A DNA stretch of 64,000 bases from Fibrobacter sp. (GTDB lineage: Bacteria > Fibrobacterota > Fibrobacteria > Fibrobacterales > Fibrobacteraceae). The notes beneath the pieces were generated by a model, which searched no databases, had not been told where the DNA came from, and was given only the letters and a program-made list of their open reading frames with translations. A program made the translations under genes and the position numbers. Positions 1 to 8,298 of this stretch are shown in pieces. Position 1 is the first letter of the stretch; each line of letters starts with the position of its first letter. The DNA lies in NCBI GenBank assembly GCA_024398845.1, contig JAKSIM010000003.1, forward strand, positions 1 to 64,000, written 5' to 3'.

Positions 1-666
1 CTTTTTCAGGGCTTTTTTATGAAAAATGGCTCACACATTGTTTAGAAGAGCCTAAAAAAGCAAGGATATAAAACAATCCAAGACAAAGATGCTTTCAAAT
101 TCGCCACAAAATTATTAGACTCCATACCAGAACCATTTTCATTAACATTTTTCACCATTGACAGTCACGCTCCAAACGGACTATACGATCCAGATTGTAT
201 TAAAGTCTATGACGAAAATAATAAAGATGAACTTTTAAAAGCCTGCATTCGGTGCGCATCCAAAGAATTATACACATTTATTAGTTCAATCCAAAAATCA
301 TCCTTCTATAAAAACACATCCATAATCATCTTCGGCGATCATCTTTTCATGGGAACACGTTTAGTAAAAGATTTTCCAAACAGAAAATGGATTGACATTT
401 TTATTAACGCACCAAAGATTTCAGCTATAAATGAAAATCGCACATTTTCAGACATCGATATGTTTCCGACCATTCTCAGCTCATTAAATTTTAAAATCAA
501 CGGGGACAAACTCGGATTCGGAGTCAATCTGTTTAGTGATAAAAAAACTCTTATAGAACAAATTGGATTAGACTCTTTAAACAAAGAGATAAAAAAATTT
601 CCTTCGCATCTAGTTTATGAAAGCTATTTACTTCAAAAAAAATCAAATAACGCTTCGTCCCCATAA
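1..666 (+). pseudogene. OpgB/LtaS-like sulfatase-fold transferase, 3' fragment, disrupted
   Basis: The C-terminal part of a membrane phosphoglycerol/phosphoethanolamine transferase of the alkaline phosphatase superfamily. From position 46 the frame is open to 666 and carries the metal-site motifs of its two neighbours at 3.7-6.7 kb: FFTIDSHAP, IIIFGDHLF, and the shared end pattern GFGVNLFS...TLIEQIGLDSLN. In this frame a stop (TAG, 43-45) interrupts the reading just upstream. A second open frame (positions 3-68) joins it if one indel is assumed in the A-run at 54-59. Compared with its paralogues, the stretch between the IQG-like motif and the TIDSH motif is also shorter. I read this as a broken gene, but the 5' part lies outside the window, so an intact upstream gene followed by a remnant is also possible. 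There is no usable start codon with a ribosome binding site in the fragment. Confidence 0.6.
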
Positions 667-686
667 TTTGATTCTATACAAAAAAT

Positions 687-1658
687 TCATTTGTTTTTTT
701 GAGCAAACAGTAAAACTATTTTTTCAATCAAATCAAATTTTGATTTTTTTCCCTGTTTTTTCTTTTCAAATAAATCTCGCAATAAACCATAGGTTGCAGT
801 TCTTTGCAGTTCCGTATCAACCAAGTCTTTCAAAGCGACGATTCCATCAAAAGCACAAAGCGGATTCTTGATATTCATTAATGATCCAGAATCCAAGCCG
901 TCCCTTCTAATTTTTTCCCAAAAAGACACACGCTGAAACAAATACGGTTTTTCACCATATTCAAACATCCAGCCTGTAAAGAAATGCACTATTTTCGCTT
1001 TAGGGAAAAAACGCCAAGATCGACTTATTTGACAATTATATTCACCAGATAATAAAAAATTTCCATTCGGGAAAACGGTCTTAAATGCATAATTTAAAGA
1101 AGGCATATCAATAAAGCATCCTGTAGTCGAGGTTTCACTCCATTTTTTTTGCCATACAGAAAAAAATTCTCTTGCAACAGAAGAGTCCTTCACAAACAAC
1201 ACACCTCCATTGACATATTTTTCCACCATCGGATCTAAACAAACCCGTTCAAAATCCTTTTTTATTCCCTTTATCAAAGGATGTTGATTTAGCAAGCAAT
1301 GCCCGTCTAGCACCCCCATCACATCTTGAGTAAAATCAGATTCTTCTACAGGTGATGCCCAAACAGTATCTGAATCAACATACAAAAAATCTCCTTCGAT
1401 CAAAAAACGCATTGATGTTTTTAAAAATCTTGATCGAGCAACACTAGTTATGGAATCATCAAATTTTTTAACAATGTATTCATTACACATCTTTTTTATT
1501 AAAGCAACCTTATCAGACGCATTTAAATCAGTTCTATCATCAACTAAAAGAGTTACATTCGCTGTTGGGGTTACATACTTTAGCGATGTTATAGAAACCA
1601 AGGTCTGCTCAAAATAAAAACCATTCGTATCTTCAACTAAAATATAAACGTATTTCAT
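687..1658 (-). CDS. Glycosyltransferase, GT-A fold (GT8-like)
   Basis: Predicted cytoplasmic nucleotide-sugar glycosyltransferase of 323 residues. A Rossmann-like N-terminus (VYILVEDTNGFYF) is followed at about residues 110-116 by YVDSDTVW, the DxD metal/UDP-sugar site of GT-A enzymes. A later segment has the GGVLFVKDS pattern common in GT8-like proteins. No transmembrane helix is obvious. The start ATG is preceded by GAGAG. It lies tail-to-tail with the broken sulfatase and head-to-head with the GT2 gene at 1714. Base composition is AT-rich, like the rest of the 1-6.7 kb block, which suggests a transferred or fast-evolving surface glycan locus. Donor sugar and acceptor cannot be deduced. Confidence 0.75.
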   Translation of the reverse strand: MKYVYILVEDTNGFYFEQTLVSITSLKYVTPTANVTLLVDDRTDLNASDKVALIKKMCNEYIVKKFDDSITSVARSRFLKTSMRFLIEGDFLYVDSDTVWASPVEESDFTQDVMGVLDGHCLLNQHPLIKGIKKDFERVCLDPMVEKYVNGGVLFVKDSSVAREFFSVWQKKWSETSTTGCFIDMPSLNYAFKTVFPNGNFLLSGEYNCQISRSWRFFPKAKIVHFFTGWMFEYGEKPYLFQRVSFWEKIRRDGLDSGSLMNIKNPLCAFDGIVALKDLVDTELQRTATYGLLRDLFEKKKQGKKSKFDLIEKIVLLFAQKNK

Positions 1659-1713
1659 ATGAAACTCTCAATTCATTATTATATTTAATTATAGTAAATA
1701 TTTAATTGTAATT

Positions 1714-2733
1714 ATGATTAAAATCTCCGTAATTATTCCAATTTACAAAGTTCCTCTAGACTACCTCCGTAAATGTCTAGACTCTCTCATTGCACAAACA
1801 TTACCCGATTGTGAATTTCTCCTCATTTCAGACGGATCTCCCAAAGCAGAACGAAACGTTTGTAAAGAATACACGAACAAAGATCTACGATTTAGATTCT
1901 TCGAAAACGAACATGCAGGTGTATCAGCCGCAAGAAATTTCGGCATTTCAAAAGCCAATGGTGAGTACATCACATTTGTTGACTCGGATGATTGGATAGA
2001 TAAAGAATGTTGTGAGCAAGTTTTCAATTTCGCAAAGCAACAGAATAGTGATATTCTCTTTTGGAATGCAAATCAATATATTGACAGAAAAATATATCCA
2101 TTAGTATACGACACGAAAAGCATAAATAAACTAAGCAAAGATGAAGTAATAAAGCTTTGTAAAAACTCCATTTATACATCATCAAAAAAATATTCCAACA
2201 TTTCTTTAGTTTGCTGTAAACTTTTTAAAAAAAATCTAATTATCAAAAACTCCATAGCCTACCCAAACAACATCAAAATTAGCGAAGATCGTTTTTTTAA
2301 CATAAAAGCATTTGAAAAAGCAAACTCCATTTCTTTTTTGGGGAAATCATTCTATTATTATAGGATTCACAAAGCTTCAGCCTCCCATCAGTTCGTACCT
2401 AACGCGATAACAGAATACACAAAATTTCTTCAAGATTTCACCGAAGAACAAAAAAAGAATTATAGCGATTCCATTATTCAAGAATATGTTCGCGTATTCT
2501 TTGCCAGTTGGAAAATATGCTATCTGCATCCAAGCAATACTCGTCCATTCACAACAAGAATACAAGATATCATTCAATTAACAAAGCAAAGTCCGCTAAA
2601 AGAATATCTTCAAAAACCTTTATTTATGAATTTTCCTTTAATTCTTAAAATTGAGATTTTTCTTTTAAAGAAAAACATTCCCATTTTAGTATACATACAC
2701 GGAATCAAAGCTAAACTATTCAAACAGCCTTAA
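1714..2733 (+). CDS. Family 2 glycosyltransferase
   Basis: A GT2 enzyme of 339 residues that probably adds a sugar to a surface polysaccharide. The N-terminus SVIIPIYKVPLDYLRKCLDS and the ISDGS motif near residue 40 are typical nucleotide-binding elements. FVDSDDWID near residues 88-96 is the DxD site. The C-terminal half is basic and aromatic-rich (KNIPILVYIHGIKAKLF) and may contact the membrane. It is the only intact plus-strand gene in the glycan block. No clear Shine-Dalgarno precedes the ATG. Confidence 0.85.
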   Translation: MIKISVIIPIYKVPLDYLRKCLDSLIAQTLPDCEFLLISDGSPKAERNVCKEYTNKDLRFRFFENEHAGVSAARNFGISKANGEYITFVDSDDWIDKECCEQVFNFAKQQNSDILFWNANQYIDRKIYPLVYDTKSINKLSKDEVIKLCKNSIYTSSKKYSNISLVCCKLFKKNLIIKNSIAYPNNIKISEDRFFNIKAFEKANSISFLGKSFYYYRIHKASASHQFVPNAITEYTKFLQDFTEEQKKNYSDSIIQEYVRVFFASWKICYLHPSNTRPFTTRIQDIIQLTKQSPLKEYLQKPLFMNFPLILKIEIFLLKKNIPILVYIHGIKAKLFKQP

Positions 2734-2746
2734 ACACTTCAAAAGC

Positions 2747-3616
2747 TTAATCCACATCTATCTTCATCTTTACACCATCTCGCAAACCCCTTATTGCACC
2801 CATCAATTTCCTAACAGAATTCTTTTCAAAGAATGGTACAACAAATACGCGCGCCAATAATTCGCTAATAATACTAAACTTGTTTATGCAATTCCAATAT
2901 TTCTTTATAAAGTAAATTGTATTGCGTGCTATATAATAGTGACGAATTGGAGTATGGTTCGTCAAAATACAATCTCGACCGAATATCCTTATTTTTTTCC
3001 CATGACCAATCTCATGCAACAATCCTGTATAATGGACATTAATAATTTTATATCCATGGCAATGCAGATTTAGACAATAGTCAAAATCCACATAATCAAT
3101 AAACATTTGATTATCAAAACCACCAACAACTTTGCAGACCTGAACATTCATCAAGCAACCAGATGTTATAGCCATTGGTATTATAGAATACTCACCACAA
3201 TCAATTCTTTTGTATTTCAAATGGCGTTCAACAATTCCATTAGACACGACACCTGTATTACGATCATAAATATCACAGGTAATCATGCCAACATTAGCCC
3301 AATTCAAATAGGGACGATAATTTACAATTAATTTATTCTGGCAAACGGAGTCTTGATCCAATGTCAGTACCCACTCATCGCCTTGATTAAAAACATATTC
3401 AGCAACCTGATTCAAAGCTCTCGCGATTCCGACATTTTTCCCATTGGAAATAAGTTCACATTTAAACTCTTGTGCGATATCTTGGACTGCCTTCAGATTA
3501 TTTGAGCCATTATCTACAATAAGCAATCTATTAACCTGCGGACGTACCGCATTTAAATTCAACCGCAGGCGTTCTTCATCAGGATTGTACGTTATTATCG
3601 AAGCCCAAATATCCAA
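2747..3616 (-). CDS. Family 2 glycosyltransferase (rhamnosyltransferase-like)
   Basis: GT2 enzyme of 289 residues. ASIITYNPDEERLRLNL at the N-terminus, LLIVDNGSNN near residue 35 and TLDQDSVC near residue 85 match the rhamnosyltransferase (RfbF/RfbN-like) branch. A GGFDNQMFIDYVDFDYC segment near residue 165 is the acceptor-loop signature of that branch. The start is a TTG at 3616; I accept it because AGAGG lies about eight bases upstream and the homology begins directly there. Its 3' end faces the other GT2 gene with 13 bases between the stops. Confidence 0.8.
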   Translation of the reverse strand: MDIWASIITYNPDEERLRLNLNAVRPQVNRLLIVDNGSNNLKAVQDIAQEFKCELISNGKNVGIARALNQVAEYVFNQGDEWVLTLDQDSVCQNKLIVNYRPYLNWANVGMITCDIYDRNTGVVSNGIVERHLKYKRIDCGEYSIIPMAITSGCLMNVQVCKVVGGFDNQMFIDYVDFDYCLNLHCHGYKIINVHYTGLLHEIGHGKKIRIFGRDCILTNHTPIRHYYIARNTIYFIKKYWNCINKFSIISELLARVFVVPFFEKNSVRKLMGAIRGLRDGVKMKIDVD

Positions 3617-3683
3617 ATTATCATCCTCTTTGTCAGAATGTAAAAATTCATTACCATTTCATAATCATCAGCAAGAAAATTCA

Positions 3684-5153
3684 CTATTGATACAAAAACT
3701 TATCATACTCTATACTCCGACCTTCTAATAAGCTATTCAGAGAATCCTTCCCGTATTTTTCCAAAAGTGTTTCTTTACTTGAATATAGAGATCTACCTAA
3801 GCCAAGCGCATTATTTGGTACATTTGCGCCCATCGCTTCCAAAACTGTCGGTAACATATCAAAGGACGTATACTTTCTATTATACTGATTTGTTTGTACC
3901 GAGGAATTGATAAAGAAACAAACCCAACGATGGGTTATACTGGTATCCGAGAAACCTACAGCTTTTGCAGGAACGTAGGTTTCGTGATCCCCCATAACAG
4001 CGATAGTTGTATTTTCGTACCACGATTGATTCTTCGCCCATTGGAGAAATTGATTCAACAGCATTGAAGAACATTCTAATATATAAGGATACAACTCCTT
4101 CGCCCCCCTGTCTGACGGATGATTACAATGGGGATCCATATAGCCATAAGGCATATGAGTATCAGCCGTTCGAGTTATATATGCAAAAGGAATTTCTTGT
4201 TGCGCTAAAATATCTAAATCTTGTTTCATTAATTCAAATAAGTCTCGATCGCTAATTCCCCAATTAGCTTTGTCCTTTTCTTGAAATCTTTTATTTAAAA
4301 GATAATAATTAACATCATAAATAGGCGCATTTCCATGCGTTCGCACAAAACTTTCCATCGACGCAAACTCTTTTGACGAACCTTGGGAAAAAAGAACGTT
4401 GTAGTCGTTTTCTTTTAAAATATCAGACAAGCATACTGCCCCAGGAAGAAATTTTTTCAATCCACTAACGCTATGGTATATTCCCGGTGGATAATTTAAA
4501 GGGATTCCACAAGTTTTAGATACAACCGCCGCCATGGTCCAATTAGTTCCGAAAACAGATTCGCCTCCTGGTTTAAAACTATCAAATGTATTCATATATT
4601 TGGTAATTTCCGGAATTCTATTTTTTTTAAGATTTCCACCATTAGCCGAATCCTGAAAATTAAATTCCATAGATTCAAGGAACAATAAAATAAGATTTTT
4701 TTTATTGTTGAATACAACATTTCGCGGTTCGACATATTCATTTGTATACAATTGTGAATGATTAGGCTCTTTAATACTATTATACCATACTAAAATGTAT
4801 TGATAAACAGGAATTGACAAAACTGTCATTACAACCGCAGCAAATAAAGAAATAAACGTACTTAATTGCAATATTCTGTTTTTCCATTTAGAAAAATTTT
4901 GGACTTTTTTCCTTTTTAAAATCCAAAGAATAATCGCAATAAGAATTCCAAACAAGCAAATATCATACAAAGCATTGTATAATGTTTTCGAAACAAGATA
5001 ATAGATAACATTCTCAGATCCCGTCACATTTTGATTTATCGTAAACAAAACAGCTTCTACATGATCTATAGGGAAAGAAACCTTAAGGATAGGTACTAAC
5101 TCAACAATAACCAACGATATTATAATTATGAATATACATATAATCACTTTCAT
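3684..5153 (-). CDS. Sulfatase-fold phosphoglycerol/phosphoethanolamine transferase (OpgB/LtaS-like)
   Basis: Integral membrane transferase of 489 residues with an extracytoplasmic alkaline-phosphatase-like domain. About the first 130 residues hold several hydrophobic helices. The catalytic region has LFLESMEFNF (metal ligand E), GTNWTMAAVV (probable catalytic Thr), and the metal motifs ADTHMPYG and AVMGDHETY. Members of the family move phosphoglycerol or phosphoethanolamine from lipid donors to periplasmic or surface glycans, so decoration of the polysaccharide made by the neighbouring glycosyltransferases is a reasonable inference. The ATG at 5153 has GGAAAG just upstream. It is a paralogue of the gene at 5268-6725, with the same C-terminal pattern. 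Confidence 0.8.
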   Translation of the reverse strand: MKVIICIFIIIISLVIVELVPILKVSFPIDHVEAVLFTINQNVTGSENVIYYLVSKTLYNALYDICLFGILIAIILWILKRKKVQNFSKWKNRILQLSTFISLFAAVVMTVLSIPVYQYILVWYNSIKEPNHSQLYTNEYVEPRNVVFNNKKNLILLFLESMEFNFQDSANGGNLKKNRIPEITKYMNTFDSFKPGGESVFGTNWTMAAVVSKTCGIPLNYPPGIYHSVSGLKKFLPGAVCLSDILKENDYNVLFSQGSSKEFASMESFVRTHGNAPIYDVNYYLLNKRFQEKDKANWGISDRDLFELMKQDLDILAQQEIPFAYITRTADTHMPYGYMDPHCNHPSDRGAKELYPYILECSSMLLNQFLQWAKNQSWYENTTIAVMGDHETYVPAKAVGFSDTSITHRWVCFFINSSVQTNQYNRKYTSFDMLPTVLEAMGANVPNNALGLGRSLYSSKETLLEKYGKDSLNSLLEGRSIEYDKFLYQ

Positions 5154-5232
5154 ATCACTTTCCAATTAAAACATAGACTTTTGCATTTAATTAGATATAC
5201 ACGGTAAAAAATAACTTTTCATTCACTAAAAC

Positions 5233-5252
5233 ACACCTTCCATTGAAGGTGT
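5233..5252 (-). terminator. Weak hairpin after the 5268-6725 gene
   Basis: Inverted repeat ACACCTTC/GAAGGTGT with a 4-base loop. On the minus strand it is followed only by GTGTTTTAG, so it is at best a weak intrinsic terminator. Confidence 0.4.
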
Positions 5253-5267
5253 TTGTACAATTTTCAT

Positions 5268-6725
5268 CTACTTTTTGGGACTTTTCACATCTTCGAAAAA
5301 AAACATTTTTGCATACTCCACAGAATACTTCATTTCCTTATAGCCATGATTCAAACTATCAAGTCCTATCGTCTCCAATAAAGTCGATTCAGGAGAAAAA
5401 AGACTAACACCAAAACCCATTTTATGTGATATCAATTCAAATCCCATCCCCTCAAGAATTGAAGGCGCAATATCAACAGAACTAAAATATCTGCGCATTC
5501 CAACCTTAGCTTTATCTTGTTCAGTATTTATAAAAATATTCACCCATGCCCTTTGTTTAATTTTCTTTGAAACAATCGGTCTAGCACTTTTAAAAAAATG
5601 ATCCCCAACCACAACAATCATCGTATTTTCATACATTCCCTTTACTCGTAGCCAATGCAAAAAGGAATCTAATTCTCTAGACGTACATTGTAAAATACTT
5701 TTGTAAATATCAACATTAGAATTGGCCATTAGTTTTTCATTGCAATCAGGATTATAATAACCATAAGGGGAATGAGTGTCTATTGTCGCTAAAGATAAAG
5801 AAAATGGTTGTTCTAAATTCAGAGAATCAAGTACATTTTTGGAAATTTGAAAAATATTTTTATCAGTTACATATTTAAATCCAGAAATGTCAGTTCTAAT
5901 CATATCCGAAGAAATATTGTTCAAGTCATATAATTCATCAACACCATGTTTTTGCAAATATTTTCCGAAAGAGGCAAAATTAGAGGAAGTCCCCTGAATA
6001 AAAACATTCTTATAACCAAAATATTTCAATACATCATAAACACTCGGAATATTTGATAAAAATTGAGCATAGGAGTAAGTATAATTTAACATCGGGAAGC
6101 CTGACAACTTCGCTATGGTGGAACTGACTGTACTAGAGGTTCCTATAGTTTCCACACCTCCTCCCATCAAAGAATCCATTGAAAACGAAATTTCTTCATT
6201 CGCAATTTTTTTTATTTCTGGAATAAAATCTTCATAAGAATTTTCCATAGACTCTAAAAAAACAACAACAAGATTCTTTTTTTTTCTTTTTTCCTTTACA
6301 TCAGACAAAGACAAATGAACAAAATTATTTTGAATAAATTGCGTATGAACAGTATTTTGTTTCATTCCTTCTCGTAAATAAAAATAATACTCTCTTACTG
6401 GTATATTATGATCAAAAAAAACAATTACATTCCAACCAGATATCAACAACACTAGAAAAAACCAAAATATTTTTTTTCGAACAAATAATATTAATTGTTT
6501 TTTTTCAGCGAACCCTAAGAGAATACTTATGGCGATTGATAACAACAAAGACGGAAACGCCACCTCTTTAAAAAACAAGAAAACAAAATAACTAATGAAC
6601 CCGTCTAGAGGCAAAGACAACGTTGAAACAACCAATTCTGCATCATCAAGAGGAAAAGTTTTTACGCACCACGGAATAATCAATCCATAGCATAACAGAA
6701 AAAAAATTTCAAAAAAATTTTTCAT
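5268..6725 (-). CDS. Sulfatase-fold phosphoglycerol/phosphoethanolamine transferase (OpgB/LtaS-like)
   Basis: Paralogue of the neighbouring gene, 485 residues. Four or five hydrophobic helices lie in the first 110 residues. The extracytoplasmic domain then shows VFLESMENSYEDF, GTSSTVSSTIAKL (probable catalytic Thr), ATIDTHSPYGYYNPDC and VVVGDHFFK, the four metal/nucleophile elements of the LtaS/OpgB family. The C-terminus has the shared GFGVSLFS...TLLETIGLDSLN pattern. Three related copies within 7 kb, separated by glycosyltransferases, suggest a surface glycan with several phospho-substituents or alternating variants. Start ATG at 6725; no strong ribosome binding site. Confidence 0.8.
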   Translation of the reverse strand: MKNFFEIFFLLCYGLIIPWCVKTFPLDDAELVVSTLSLPLDGFISYFVFLFFKEVAFPSLLLSIAISILLGFAEKKQLILFVRKKIFWFFLVLLISGWNVIVFFDHNIPVREYYFYLREGMKQNTVHTQFIQNNFVHLSLSDVKEKRKKKNLVVVFLESMENSYEDFIPEIKKIANEEISFSMDSLMGGGVETIGTSSTVSSTIAKLSGFPMLNYTYSYAQFLSNIPSVYDVLKYFGYKNVFIQGTSSNFASFGKYLQKHGVDELYDLNNISSDMIRTDISGFKYVTDKNIFQISKNVLDSLNLEQPFSLSLATIDTHSPYGYYNPDCNEKLMANSNVDIYKSILQCTSRELDSFLHWLRVKGMYENTMIVVVGDHFFKSARPIVSKKIKQRAWVNIFINTEQDKAKVGMRRYFSSVDIAPSILEGMGFELISHKMGFGVSLFSPESTLLETIGLDSLNHGYKEMKYSVEYAKMFFFEDVKSPKK

Positions 6726-6773
6726 TTATTTAGTTTGACAACTAATTTAACTTATTTTAAAGCACCAACAAAA

Positions 6774-6804
6774 AAAGGAATCGATCAAAAAGATCGATTC
6801 CTTT
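6774..6804 (-). terminator. Intrinsic terminator of the minus-strand pilin gene
   Basis: Perfect 13-bp inverted repeat AAAGGAATCGATC / GATCGATTCCTTT with a 5-A loop, followed on the minus strand by a run of seven T. It sits 25 bases past the pilin stop. Confidence 0.9.
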
Positions 6805-6829
6805 AAACACATAACCAACTGAAAGACAG

Positions 6830-7318
6830 TTACTTGACTTCAAAGCTATTTCCAGTAGAAAGACGCTTGAAGTTCGGGGTCAGGCCTTCGCAGTGAGCCT
6901 TGTCGCTCATCGTTGCTTCATACACCACAGTACCACCAGCAGAGGTATTGGCAACAACGTTCAAGCCCCAAGTGGAGTTGGCCTTACAGTCATTCAAAGC
7001 ACCATTGGCAGTAGCCGTCCAGCCATCTTTCTTACCAGCAGTAAGTTCGACAGTCGTGTTACCGGTAAAACCACCATAAGCGAATGCTGTAGAGTTATCC
7101 ATCTTGTAGCCAATCTTGTCCCAAGCGCCAATGCCGGTACCAACTTCAGCAACGAATGCATCCTGCAACTTCACGTATTCACCGGCGGCAGGGCCGACTT
7201 CGGAAGCCTTGGACTTGGCGATCATGCCGAACAGTTTCGGTACTGCGACGGCGGCGAGGATGCCCATGATCACGATCACGACCATCAATTCAATAAGGGT
7301 AAAACCTTGCTTTTTCAT
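6830..7318 (-). CDS. Type IV pilin-like prepilin (major-pilin type)
   Basis: A 162-residue prepilin with a short leader MKKQG, then FTLIELMVVIVIMGILAAVA: the type III signal recognised by prepilin peptidase, with cleavage between G and F and the conserved Glu at +5. Two Cys pairs in the C-terminal half could form the usual disulfide loop. AAGGAG lies seven bases before the ATG. A strong promoter (7381-7409) and a perfect terminator flank it, which suggests a highly expressed single-gene unit and hence a major pilin or pseudopilin. Its first 45 residues are almost the same as those of the divergent gene at 7673. Pilus, fibre or secretion pseudopilus cannot be told apart from sequence; no other pilus-machine gene is in the window. 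Confidence 0.9.
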   Translation of the reverse strand: MKKQGFTLIELMVVIVIMGILAAVAVPKLFGMIAKSKASEVGPAAGEYVKLQDAFVAEVGTGIGAWDKIGYKMDNSTAFAYGGFTGNTTVELTAGKKDGWTATANGALNDCKANSTWGLNVVANTSAGGTVVYEATMSDKAHCEGLTPNFKRLSTGNSFEVK

Positions 7319-7380
7319 AGTGTACTCCTTGTTGTTTGTTACACACTTGTTGTGAGCGTTATTGCTCGGTTACATTAACT

Positions 7381-7409
7381 AATATACACACTTTCTTTTC
7401 AAAAAGCAA
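7381..7409 (-). promoter_or_regulatory. Predicted sigma-70-type promoter of the minus-strand pilin gene
   Basis: On the minus strand: -35 TTGCTT (7409-7404), a 17-base spacer, -10 TATATT (7386-7381), about 60 bases before the start codon. Element match and spacing are both good. Confidence 0.6.
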
Positions 7410-7563
7410 TAGTTTTGTCAAACTTTTGTCATTTTTTCGTCATTCTATCATCAAGATGACGCAAAAACCGCTTTTTTGTAAAGAAAACGCCACATTAGAG
7501 GTGTTTTTGATAGTATCAATTATAGATTTTTCCAGAAAAAAAAGGGCGATTCGAGCAAAAAAA

Positions 7564-7582
7564 TTATTCCAATGTGGAATAA
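7564..7582. promoter_or_regulatory. Palindrome upstream of the second pilin gene (candidate operator)
   Basis: Perfect inverted repeat TTATTCC-AATGT-GGAATAA about 90 bases upstream of the 7673 start, inside the 354-base divergent pilin intergenic region. No T-run follows it, so a protein-binding site is more likely than a terminator. The rest of the region (7319-7672) is AT-rich and shows no ORF with a ribosome binding site. Confidence 0.35.
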
Positions 7583-7672
7583 ATCACACCCGTTTCAGGA
7601 AGAATTGTCACAAAAATGTAATACAATTCGGGAAAATGGCATTATTTTACCTTGTATAAGGAGGATTTGCTT

Positions 7673-8191
7673 ATGCATACCGCTCAAAAACATGGATTTT
7701 CGCTCATCGAGCTCATGGTGGTTATAGTTATTATGGGCGTTTTAGCCGCAGTCGCCGTGCCAAAGTTATTTGGGCTCATGGCGAAGTCAAAGGCTTCCGA
7801 GCTTGTGATTTCCGCAAGCACCTACATCAAGCTGCAAGATGCATACAACATAATTAACGAGAAACAAATCGGTTCGTGGTCCAGCATCGGTTACGAACAA
7901 AAGAGCAATTCCAACTTTAAATACTTTGAAGGGAACTCCGAGAACGGCGACCCAGCAAAGAGTAGCGTCGAGGTGACCGATGGTAAAATTGGTGGTTGGA
8001 AAGCTGTAAGCGTCGGGGCTTTGAATGGGTGCAAGGCGCAGAGTGTTTGGCGTATAGATCTTTCGGCTTCGAGTACAGACAGATTAATTTATTCTGTAAA
8101 AATTACTGGAGGGGCTGCTGGAGAATGCGCAGTGCTCTCTGCATCCTTTGACAAGCTTGCAACCGACGGGCAGGGCATCGGCACGCCTTAG
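7673..8191 (+). CDS. Type IV pilin-like prepilin, second copy
   Basis: A 172-residue prepilin with leader MHTAQKHG and mature N-terminus FSLIELMVVIVIMGVLAAVA. The frame is open from a TTG at 7652, but the very strong Shine-Dalgarno AAGGAGG at 7658-7664 lies nine bases before ATG 7673, which fixes the start. It shares PKLFG and KSKASE with the minus-strand pilin and the layout of the C-terminal domain (GGWKAVSVGALNGCKAQS against GWTATANGALNDCKANS), but the rest has diverged. So it is an old duplicate rather than a recent one. No promoter as clear as that of the first pilin was found, so it may be a minor or conditionally expressed subunit. Confidence 0.88.
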   Translation: MHTAQKHGFSLIELMVVIVIMGVLAAVAVPKLFGLMAKSKASELVISASTYIKLQDAYNIINEKQIGSWSSIGYEQKSNSNFKYFEGNSENGDPAKSSVEVTDGKIGGWKAVSVGALNGCKAQSVWRIDLSASSTDRLIYSVKITGGAAGECAVLSASFDKLATDGQGIGTP

Positions 8192-8255
8192 TACTACAAA
8201 AAGCCCCGGGCATTAAGTGCTCGAGGTTACGAATCCATGATAGAGACACACTCGC

Positions 8256-8292
8256 CCTGACGGGCTCGGTGTGACGCGGGGGGGCGGGATGA
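8256..8292. repeat. Boundary motif shared with the ends of the Rpn repeats
   Basis: The segment CTGACGGGCTC...TGACGCGGGG followed by a G-rich tail and GGATGAC resembles 9603-9638 and 10919-10950. All three lie just outside an Rpn gene on its 3' or far 5' side, as if marking cassette edges. The rest of 8192-8298 separates two convergent genes. Confidence 0.5.
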
Positions 8293-8298
8293 CGCTTT

